64,000 bases of DNA, from the NCBI GenBank assembly GCA_046349515.1, contig JAXMCE010000006.1, positions 1-64,000 on the forward strand, in the 5' to 3' direction. Source of the DNA: JBGPGW01 sp046349515 (GTDB lineage Bacteria; Pseudomonadota; Alphaproteobacteria; CADEGL01). A program made the translations under genes and the position numbers. Of this stretch, positions 24,238 to 31,500 are shown piece by piece (position 1 is the first letter of the stretch; every line of letters begins with the position of its first letter). The notes beneath the pieces were generated by a model, which had not been told where the DNA came from, did no database searches, and was given only the letters and a program-made list of their open reading frames with translations.

Positions 24238-24981
24238 ATGCCTGACACCGAATCACCGGCCCCGAGGGCCGAGGCAAAATCCATCCGTCGCACGATTGCG
24301 CTCGTCGACGATGACCGCAACATACTGACCTCCGTGACCATGATGCTGGAGACCGAAGGCTTCACCGTCCGGGCCTACGCGGACCCCGAAGAGGCGCTTC
24401 GCGAGCTGACCGTCCGGCCGGTCGACCTCGCGGTCCTGGACATCAAGATGCCGCGTCTCGATGGCATGGAGTTGCTCACGCGCCTCCGCCGGCAGGTCGC
24501 GACGCCGGTAATCTTTCTCACCTCGAAGGATGACGAGATCGACGAAGCGCTTGGCCTCAAGATGGGCGCCGACGACTACATCACGAAGCCGTTCTCCCAG
24601 CGCCTTCTCGTCGAACGCGTTCGCGCGGTGCTGCGCCGCGTCGACACCACTCAGGACGCCAACGGCGCGGAGCGAAAGAACGCCATCGTGCGCGGCGACC
24701 TGATGCTGGATCCGACGCGCCATCTCTGCACCTGGCGTGGAGAGCCGGTCAATCTGACGGTCACGGAATTCCTCATCCTCAAGGCGCTGGCGCAGCGCCC
24801 GGGCCATGTGAAGAATCGCGACCAGCTGATTGACGCCGCTTACGGCGAAAGTATCTATGTCGACGATCGCACGATCGACAGCCACATCAAGCGCCTTCGC
24901 AGGAAGTTCAAGGTGCTCGATGGGTCGTTCACGCAGATCGAAACGTTGTACGGCATCGGTTATCGCTATCGAGACGCATAA
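24238..24981 (+). CDS. chvI: Response regulator ChvI-type (OmpR family)
   Basis: The receiver domain (about 18-135) has the acidic pair in ALVDDDRN, the phospho-acceptor aspartate in LAVLDIKMPRLDG and the conserved lysine in YITKPF. A winged-helix DNA-binding domain follows, with LTVTEFLILKAL and IDSHIKRLRRKFK. Together with ChvG downstream it matches the ChvG-ChvI acid/envelope response pair. AGGGGAG eight bases before the ATG fixes the start; a longer reading adds 20 residues without support. chvG begins about 15 bases after the stop. Confidence 0.93.
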   Translation: MPDTESPAPRAEAKSIRRTIALVDDDRNILTSVTMMLETEGFTVRAYADPEEALRELTVRPVDLAVLDIKMPRLDGMELLTRLRRQVATPVIFLTSKDDEIDEALGLKMGADDYITKPFSQRLLVERVRAVLRRVDTTQDANGAERKNAIVRGDLMLDPTRHLCTWRGEPVNLTVTEFLILKALAQRPGHVKNRDQLIDAAYGESIYVDDRTIDSHIKRLRRKFKVLDGSFTQIETLYGIGYRYRDA

Positions 24982-24995
24982 GTAGCCGTTCCGTG

Positions 24996-26684
24996 ATGGG
25001 GGTTGAGGTCGATCGACCGTTGCTTCGGTCGCGCCGCCGGGTCGAGGCGTCCGATGGGGCGAAGCGTACGGATGCGCCCGCGCGTCGTGGGCCGCGCGCG
25101 CGCGGCTCGCCGATCACCCGGCGGATCCTCGCCGTCAACGTGCTGGCGCTCGCGATCCTCTTCGGCGGCGTGTTCTACCTCGACGACTACGAACGACGGC
25201 TGGTCGATGCCGAGCTCGACGCGCTTCGACAGCAAGGCGAGGTCATCGCGATTGCGCTCGGCGAGACCATGCTCGCCAGCGACGACGATTCGATCGTCGT
25301 TTTCGATTCGGCGCAAGTCCGTCAGCTCCTGCCTCACGTCATGGCAGCGACACGCGCCCGCGCCCGTCTTTTCTCGGTCTCCGGCGCGCTCGTGGCGGAC
25401 AGCCGTCTCGTCGAGGGACCGGGCGGGGTCATCGCGGTCGAGCAATTGCCCGAGCAGCGAACCGCCTACCCGATCATCGATCCGCTCATCCGCGTGTTCA
25501 ACTGGGTGGTCAACTGGGTTCCGCGGCGCGTGGGGCTGGAATTGTACCGCGAGTACTCGGTGCCGCGGGCCGATCAGTACCAAGAGGTCGAGGCCGCCCT
25601 CAGCGGAGAAACGGCAGTGCACGTCCGGGGCACGGCGGATGAAGGCATGATCCTGTCGGCCGCCGTGCCGGTTCAGCACTACCGCAAGATCGCCGGCGCC
25701 TTGCTGCTGACCAAGGACAGCCGCTCGATCGAACGCGGGTTGAGAATCGTCCGCGAAGACATTCTTCGAATCTTCGCGATCTCTCTCGGCGTGACGGTGC
25801 TTCTGTCTCTCTACCTCGCGGGCACGATTGCCCGTCCCATTCGGCGCCTGGCCGCGGCGGCCGAACGCGTCCGGCTCGGACCTGGACGCCGCGAAACGTT
25901 GCCGGATTTCGGTGCCACGCGGTCCGATGAGATCGGTGAGCTTGCCACGACACTCCGCGAGATGACCGAGGCGTTGTGGCAGCGCATGGACGCGATCGAG
26001 CGCTTCGCGGCCGATGTTTCCCATGAGATCAAGAACCCTCTGTCCTCCTTGCGAAGCGCGGTCGAGACGGCCTACCGGATCAAGGACCCCGAACAGCAGA
26101 AGCGCCTGATGACGATCATTCTCGAGGACGTTCAACGCCTCGATCGCCTGATCAGCGACATCTCGGATGCGTCGAGACTCGACGCCGAGCTGCTGCGGGA
26201 AGAGTCGGTTCCCGTCGATGTGGGCCGCATGATCGCTACGATGATCGACGTCCACCGCGAGACGGACATGGGCGGGCCCAACCTCGTCCTCGATTCCGAG
26301 TCGCGCGAACCGTTGATCGTCGCCGGTGTCGAAGATCGACTGGGCCAGGTCTTGCGCAATCTCATCGCGAACGCGGTGTCCTTCAGCCCTCCCGGCGGGA
26401 CCATTCGCCTGGGCGCCGTCCGGCGGGGTACCGAGGTCGAGATCACCGTCGAAGACGAGGGACCAGGCATCCCAGATGGAAAGTTCGAGGCGATTTTCGG
26501 GCGCTTTTACAGCGAACGACCGGCCGGCGAGAAGTTCGGCACCCATTCCGGTCTCGGGCTCAGCATTTCCAAGCAGATCGTCGAGACCCATGGCGGCACC
26601 ATCCGGGCGGAAAACCGGATGGATTCCGCGGGCCAGGTGAAAGGTGCCCGGTTCATCGTGCGTCTTCCACGCATCGTTGCCTGA
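24996..26684 (+). CDS. chvG: Sensor histidine kinase ChvG-type
   Basis: The kinase has a basic N-terminal tail, a first membrane segment (ILAVNVLALAILFGGVFYLDD), a periplasmic sensor of about 220 residues, a second membrane segment (ILRIFAISLGVTVLLSLYL), HAMP, an H-box FAADVSHEIKNPLSSL with the phospho-accepting histidine, and an ATPase domain with NLIANAV, DEGPGIP and GLGLSISKQ. ChvG senses acid or envelope stress and acts on ChvI. In this family the periplasmic part can be held by ExoR, which is not in the window. A GTG one codon upstream is an alternative start. Confidence 0.93.
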   Translation: MGVEVDRPLLRSRRRVEASDGAKRTDAPARRGPRARGSPITRRILAVNVLALAILFGGVFYLDDYERRLVDAELDALRQQGEVIAIALGETMLASDDDSIVVFDSAQVRQLLPHVMAATRARARLFSVSGALVADSRLVEGPGGVIAVEQLPEQRTAYPIIDPLIRVFNWVVNWVPRRVGLELYREYSVPRADQYQEVEAALSGETAVHVRGTADEGMILSAAVPVQHYRKIAGALLLTKDSRSIERGLRIVREDILRIFAISLGVTVLLSLYLAGTIARPIRRLAAAAERVRLGPGRRETLPDFGATRSDEIGELATTLREMTEALWQRMDAIERFAADVSHEIKNPLSSLRSAVETAYRIKDPEQQKRLMTIILEDVQRLDRLISDISDASRLDAELLREESVPVDVGRMIATMIDVHRETDMGGPNLVLDSESREPLIVAGVEDRLGQVLRNLIANAVSFSPPGGTIRLGAVRRGTEVEITVEDEGPGIPDGKFEAIFGRFYSERPAGEKFGTHSGLGLSISKQIVETHGGTIRAENRMDSAGQVKGARFIVRLPRIVA

Positions 26685-26832
26685 CGGTTCTCGCGCCGGG
26701 CTGCCCTGTCGGCTCGAACGGGCTCGCCCTGATCTCACGCGGCCTTGTTACGACCATCCCGCGGGCCTGTGAGGCTCGCCGCCCGGCCGGCGTCCCTTGT
26801 TGCGCAGGCGCGGCGGGCGGCGCTCTGACTCT

Positions 26833-26861
26833 GTGAATTATCACGTCTCAGCCACTATAAT
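26833..26861 (+). promoter_or_regulatory. Candidate promoter before rapZ
   Basis: A perfect TATAAT at 26856-26861 lies 25 bases before the rapZ ATG. Just upstream, at 26833-26844, is GTGA-N4-TCAC, an inverted repeat that overlaps the expected -35 position, where no good TTGACA is found. The repeat may be a regulator site. The region is AT-rich compared with its surroundings. Confidence 0.42.
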
Positions 26862-26885
26862 TTTGCGGCTGATAGTTGGACCACG

Positions 26886-27812
26886 ATGGGTCGGCGCGCA
26901 ATGCAGGCAGGCGAAGTGACGACATCCGAGCGGGGTGCGGAAGCAACACCCATCCGCGTCGTGCTCGTCACCGGCATGTCGGGCGCCGGGAAATCTTCTG
27001 CGCTCAAGGCGCTCGAAGACATCGGGTACGAGGCCTTGGATAATTTGCCGCTCTCTCTTCTTTCGGGGTTGCTCCCCTTCGGGCTCGGCCCCGGCCGTCC
27101 CATGGCGATCGGCATCGATATCCGAACGCGCGACTTTCATGTCGACACGCTGTTGGCCCAGCTCTCGAGCCTCCAGAGTCGGCCTGAGATCGCCGTGCGG
27201 TTTCTCTTTCTCGATTGCGACGACGAGATACTCGGCCGGCGATTCACCGCGACTCGCCGCCGCCATCCCCTTGCCCTCGACCGGCCGATCGCGGATGGCA
27301 TCGCGCAGGAGCGTGCCCTGATCTCGCCGCTGCGGCAGCGGGCGGACATCGTCATCGATACGACCAACCTGACCCTCGGTGCGCTGCGGAGCGCGCTCAA
27401 TGGTCACTTCGGGTTCGAAGCCCAGTCATCATTCCTCGTGACCGTGATGTCGTTCTCCTATGGCTACGGGCTGCCGCGCGAAGCCGACATCGTCTTCGAT
27501 GTGCGATTCCTTTCGAATCCGCACTATGTGGAATCGATGTCGAAATTGACGGGGACCGACTCGGAGGTGGCGGCTCACATCGAGGCGGATTCGGATTTCG
27601 CGTCTTTTTTCGATCGCCTGACGGCGCTCATCGGCCCGCTCTTGCCGCGGTACGATTTGGAGGGGAAGAGTTACCTGACGATTGCCATCGGCTGCACGGG
27701 CGGACGGCATCGATCTGTCTTCGTTGCGGAGCGCCTGGCCGCGTGGCTCGCGAACCAAGGTCAGCGCGTGAGCCTCCGTCACCGCGACGTCGATCGGAGC
27801 GAGTTACGGTGA
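26886..27812 (+). CDS. rapZ: RNase adapter protein RapZ (YvcJ family)
   Basis: The 308-residue protein has the Walker A loop VTGMSGAGKSSALKALED and the family C-terminus IGCTGGRHRSVFVAERLA. RapZ in enterobacteria directs RNase E to the small RNA GlmZ and senses glucosamine 6-phosphate; in alphaproteobacteria the gene usually lies in the PTS block, as here. It is followed by ptsH after 69 bases. An alternative ATG five codons downstream exists. In this genome block it is preceded by chvG rather than hprK. Confidence 0.93.
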   Translation: MGRRAMQAGEVTTSERGAEATPIRVVLVTGMSGAGKSSALKALEDIGYEALDNLPLSLLSGLLPFGLGPGRPMAIGIDIRTRDFHVDTLLAQLSSLQSRPEIAVRFLFLDCDDEILGRRFTATRRRHPLALDRPIADGIAQERALISPLRQRADIVIDTTNLTLGALRSALNGHFGFEAQSSFLVTVMSFSYGYGLPREADIVFDVRFLSNPHYVESMSKLTGTDSEVAAHIEADSDFASFFDRLTALIGPLLPRYDLEGKSYLTIAIGCTGGRHRSVFVAERLAAWLANQGQRVSLRHRDVDRSELR

Positions 27813-27881
27813 GCCCTCTCCCGCGAAGGCCGATGGGTGGAACGGGAGCGATGAGACGCGCCATGATGGGCGGGGCCTGTC

Positions 27882-28187
27882 ATGACGAATGAGCCGCATG
27901 GCTCGGCCGAGCCTGCCCGTGCGCTCGTCCAGCGCGTGACCATCGTCAATCGTCGTGGCCTCCATGCACGTGCGGCGGCGCGGTTCGTCGAGACGGCTCA
28001 CAAGTTCGATGCGGAGGTCCACGTCAGGAAGGGGATCACCGAAGTGTCCGGCCGGTCGGTCATGGATTTGATGATGCTCGCGGCTTCGACGGGCGTGGAG
28101 ATCGAGATCAAGGCCCAGGGGCGCGAAGCCGAGCAGGCCATGGCCGCGCTCGTGCGTCTTGTCGAAGAGCGGTTCCATGAAGACTAG
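27882..28187 (+). CDS. ptsH: Phosphocarrier protein HPr
   Basis: HPr carries a phosphate from Enzyme I to an EIIA protein. Histidine 28 in NRRGLHARAAARF is the phosphorylation site. The regulatory serine is present at 59 (SGRSVMDLMMLAA), the site that HPr kinase modifies in other bacteria, although no hprK is in the window. The 101-residue length includes a short N-terminal extension of about 12 residues compared with the common 85-90. ptsI starts 11 bases before its stop, so the two are coupled. No sugar-specific EIIB or EIIC is seen, consistent with a regulatory PTS. Confidence 0.93.
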   Translation: MTNEPHGSAEPARALVQRVTIVNRRGLHARAAARFVETAHKFDAEVHVRKGITEVSGRSVMDLMMLAASTGVEIEIKAQGREAEQAMAALVRLVEERFHED

Positions 28188-29961
28188 ATCGCGATCGACC
28201 ACGCAGCGGAAGCGGCGGGAACGGGTTTTCGATGGGCTCGCGATCTCGCCCGGGATCGCGATCGGGCCCGCCCATGTCAGCGCGGGACGGCGCGCGGAAG
28301 TGCCGGAATACCGGATTGCGGCTGGCGAGGTTGCCGCCGAGCGCCAGCGCTTCGCCGAAGCCGTCGTCAAATCCTCGCGGCAGCTTACGAAGCTCAAGGC
28401 GAAATCGGCCGTCCTTCCCGCTGCGGCAGTCGAGGAGATCGGCTACCTGCTCGATGCACACCTTCACATGATCCAGGACTCGCGTCTTGTTCACGGCGTC
28501 GAAGCGCGCATCGTCAACGACAGGATCAACGCGGAAGCGGCTGTCCACGGCGAGATTTTCGAAATCACCAAAGGCTTCTCCGAGATCGAAGACCGCTACC
28601 TAGCCGCGCGCGCCGTCGACATTACCGATGTCGGCGAGCGGTTGATTCGGAACCTGACGAAGACGCCCTACCAGGCGTACTCGGTCCTGCCCCAGGGCAG
28701 CGTCATTATCGCGGAGGATCTCTCGCCCGCGGACACGGCTCTTATGGATCCACGCCGGATCGGAGGTTTTGCGACCGTGCTCGGCGGAGCCGAGGGTCAC
28801 ACCGCCGTCATGGCGCGTTCGCTCGGCATACCGGCCGTCCTCGGTGTTGCGGGCCTCACCGCCGATATTCGAAGCGGGGACGTGGTCGTGGTCGATGGCT
28901 CGGCGGGCCGCATCGTGGTCAATCCGAGCGAATCCTCGCTGGCGTTCTACGTCGAGCGGCGGGAGACGCTTGATCTCGAGCGGCGACAGCTCACGCGCCT
29001 GCGCAACCTGCCGGCCGTGACCTTGAACGGCGTCGACATCCAAATGCATGCGAACATCGAGATGCCGCGGGAACTCGACGGCGCTTTGGAGGCGGGTGCG
29101 ACCGGCATCGGCCTCCTCCGGACCGAGTTCCTATTCATGAACCGGGACGATCTTCCGGGGGAGGACGAGCAGTATCGAGCCTTGCTCGGCATCGTCTCGG
29201 GTATGGGCGGACGGCCCGTGACGATACGGACGCTCGACCTCGGTGGAGAGAAATTGGCGGCCCCCCTCGGCTCGCGTACTTCGCAGAGCCTCAACCCGGC
29301 GCTCGGCCTTCGAGCCATTCGAATCGCGTTGAATGAGCCGCAGCTCATGGAAACGCAGCTTGCGGCAATGCTGCGGGCGGGTGCCCACGGGCCGATCCGC
29401 ATCCTCCTTCCGATGGTGACGATGGTTGAAGAGGTGCGGCAGGTCCGCGAGATCCTCCGCAAGGTGGCGCGCCGCCTCAAGCGGAGGCACGTCGCGATCG
29501 CCGATCCTCTGCCCCCCGTTGGCGCCATGATCGAGATACCGGGTGCCGCGCTGACGGCCGACGCGCTCGCGGGCGTCTGCGATTTTTTCGCGATCGGGAC
29601 GAACGATCTCACGATGTACACCTTGGCGATCGACCGGGCCGACGAAAGCGTGGCTTATCTATACAACCCGCTGCATCCGGCCGTTCTGCGCCTGATCCAG
29701 TTTGCGACCGAAGCGGCCCTGCGGGCGCGCATTCCCGTGAGCCTTTGCGGCGAGATGGCCGGCGACCCCCGGTACGCTTCGCTCCTCCTGGGGCTCGGCA
29801 TCCGGGACCTGTCCATGAATCCGGCAAGCCTCTTGAGGGTGAAGCAGCGGATTCGGGCGATCGACCTGGTTGCGGCCACCCAGCGGGCGCGTCTGATCAT
29901 GGAGCAGTGGGATGCCGGCCAGATCACGGTCCTGCTCGATGATTTTAACGCCTTGGCGTGA
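28177..29961 (+). CDS. ptsI: PTS Enzyme I (phosphoenolpyruvate-protein phosphotransferase)
   Basis: The 594-residue protein has the HPr-binding N-terminal part, the active histidine in GGAEGHTAVMARS and the PEP-binding domain with LLRTEFLFMNR, GTNDLTMYTLA and SLCGEMAGD. The N-terminus has no GAF domain, so it is Enzyme I rather than the nitrogen-type EI-Ntr. It phosphorylates HPr on the same transcript. The ATG overlaps the end of ptsH by 11 bases. In this organism the pathway probably ends on EIIA-type regulators, such as the ptsN product near the other end of the window. Confidence 0.93.
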   Translation: MKTRSRSTTQRKRRERVFDGLAISPGIAIGPAHVSAGRRAEVPEYRIAAGEVAAERQRFAEAVVKSSRQLTKLKAKSAVLPAAAVEEIGYLLDAHLHMIQDSRLVHGVEARIVNDRINAEAAVHGEIFEITKGFSEIEDRYLAARAVDITDVGERLIRNLTKTPYQAYSVLPQGSVIIAEDLSPADTALMDPRRIGGFATVLGGAEGHTAVMARSLGIPAVLGVAGLTADIRSGDVVVVDGSAGRIVVNPSESSLAFYVERRETLDLERRQLTRLRNLPAVTLNGVDIQMHANIEMPRELDGALEAGATGIGLLRTEFLFMNRDDLPGEDEQYRALLGIVSGMGGRPVTIRTLDLGGEKLAAPLGSRTSQSLNPALGLRAIRIALNEPQLMETQLAAMLRAGAHGPIRILLPMVTMVEEVRQVREILRKVARRLKRRHVAIADPLPPVGAMIEIPGAALTADALAGVCDFFAIGTNDLTMYTLAIDRADESVAYLYNPLHPAVLRLIQFATEAALRARIPVSLCGEMAGDPRYASLLLGLGIRDLSMNPASLLRVKQRIRAIDLVAATQRARLIMEQWDAGQITVLLDDFNALA

Positions 29962-30050
29962 CCGGCCCCTCGGTACGGTTTACCATACCCGGATACCGGG
30001 ATAGGTTGGGTTCCTCGTGTTTCTATCGTGACGGTTGCCCGGCGCCTGGG

Positions 30051-30079
30051 GAGGCTGGTATACGCCGCCCGACAGCCTC
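30051..30079 (+). other. Stem-loop in the ahcY leader
   Basis: Within the 190-base gap before ahcY, GAGGCTG at 30051-30057 pairs with CAGCCTC at 30073-30079 around a 15-base loop. The rest of the gap also shows an inverted repeat, CCCGG-ATA-CCGGG, at about 29988-30000. Neither resembles the conserved core of the SAH riboswitch seen in front of some ahcY genes. It may be a regulatory leader or chance GC pairing. Confidence 0.35.
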
Positions 30080-30153
30080 AAGCAGTACCTCCTGCCCGCG
30101 CGTTGGTGGCCGGCCAGCGGGAACGCGTCATGTCCACGGCCCGGAGTGAATGA

Positions 30154-31449
30154 ATGAGCACGAACAAGGACTACAAGGTCGCGGATATCGCTCTTGCCGA
30201 TCTTGGCCGACGCCAAATCGAGCTCGCGGAATCGGAGATGCCGGGCCTGATGGCCCTCCGAGCCGAATATGGCGGAGCGAAGCCGCTTTCCGGCGCCCGC
30301 ATCACCGGCTGTCTCCACATGACGATCGAGACCGCCGTCCTGATCGAGACCTTGGCCGAACTCGGCGCCGAGATCCGCTGGAGCTCATGCAACATCTTCT
30401 CGACGCAAGACCAGGCCGCGGCCGCGATCGCTGCGCGCGGCATCCCGGTCTTCGCCTGGAAGGGCGAGACGGAGGAGGAGTACTGGTGGTGCGTCGAGCA
30501 GACGATCAAGGGACCGAACGGGTGGCGGCCCAACATGTTGCTCGACGATGGCGGCGACCTCACCTTGCTCCTGCACGACAAGTATCCGGACCTCCTGGCC
30601 GAAGTGCGGGGCTTGTCCGAGGAAACGACGACGGGCGTCCATCGCCTCTACGAGATGGAGCGCAAAGGCCAGCTCAAGGTGCCAGCGATCAACGTCAATG
30701 ATTCGGTGACCAAGTCGAAGTTCGACAATCTTTATGGCTGCCGCGAGAGTCTTCTCGATGGAATCAAGCGCGCGACCGACGTCATGATCGCCGGCAAAGT
30801 CGCGGTCATCTGCGGCTATGGCGACGTCGGCAAGGGCAGCGCCGCGGCGCTCGCGCGCCAAGGGGCGCGGGTAATGGTGACCGAGATCGATCCGATCTGC
30901 GCGCTGCAGGCATCCATGGAAGGATACCAAGTCGTTCGCATGGACGATGTGGCGTCGATCGCGGACATCTTTGTCACGGCGACCGGGTGCAAGGATGTCA
31001 TCACCCTCAACCACATGCGCGCCATGAAGGACCGCGCCATTCTCTGCAACATCGGCCACTTCGACACGGAGATTCAGGTCGAGGCGCTTCGCAACATGAA
31101 GTGGCGGGAAATCAAACCGCAGGTCGACGAAGTCACCTTTCCCGACGGCAAGCGAGTCATCCTGCTCGCGAAGGGACGGCTTGTGAATCTTGGCTGTGCC
31201 ACTGGCCATCCGAGCTTCGTGATGAGCGCCTCTTTCACCAATCAGGTCTTGGCGCAGATCGAGCTGTGGACGAACCACAAGGCCTACGAACGGAAGGTTT
31301 ACGTCCTTCCGAAGGCGCTCGACGAAAAGGTGGCGGCTCTCCATCTCAGCAAGCTCGGTGCCGCGCTGACGACGCTGACGGCCGAGCAGGCCGGCTATCT
31401 TGGCGTGGACGCCACGGGCCCGTTCAAGCCGGACTACTATCGTTATTGA
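30154..31449 (+). CDS. ahcY: Adenosylhomocysteinase
   Basis: AhcY splits S-adenosylhomocysteine into adenosine and homocysteine, recycling the product of methylation. The 431-residue protein has the substrate region LIETLAELGAEIRWSSCN, the NAD loop CGYGDVGKGSAAAL and the family end PDYYRY. GGAG stands before the ATG. It follows ptsI after 190 bases, the order found in many alphaproteobacteria, where SAH levels and the PTS block are linked only by position. Confidence 0.97.
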   Translation: MSTNKDYKVADIALADLGRRQIELAESEMPGLMALRAEYGGAKPLSGARITGCLHMTIETAVLIETLAELGAEIRWSSCNIFSTQDQAAAAIAARGIPVFAWKGETEEEYWWCVEQTIKGPNGWRPNMLLDDGGDLTLLLHDKYPDLLAEVRGLSEETTTGVHRLYEMERKGQLKVPAINVNDSVTKSKFDNLYGCRESLLDGIKRATDVMIAGKVAVICGYGDVGKGSAAALARQGARVMVTEIDPICALQASMEGYQVVRMDDVASIADIFVTATGCKDVITLNHMRAMKDRAILCNIGHFDTEIQVEALRNMKWREIKPQVDEVTFPDGKRVILLAKGRLVNLGCATGHPSFVMSASFTNQVLAQIELWTNHKAYERKVYVLPKALDEKVAALHLSKLGAALTTLTAEQAGYLGVDATGPFKPDYYRY

Positions 31450-31500
31450 TGGGATGGCAATGCCGCGGACGCTACACGCTGCGATCGAAGTCTAGAGCAT

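Noticed and set aside
24966..26738. Long open frame on the minus strand over chvG (590 codons)
   Set aside because: It is a GC-rich antisense shadow: no family motif, high Arg/His/Asp content and full overlap with a clear kinase gene.
26685..26885. Remnant of hprK between chvG and rapZ
   Set aside because: Reading all frames gives no HPr kinase motif, and the gap is too short for the gene.
29962..30153. SAH riboswitch before ahcY
   Set aside because: The conserved core of the SAH riboswitch could not be found; only simple stems are seen.
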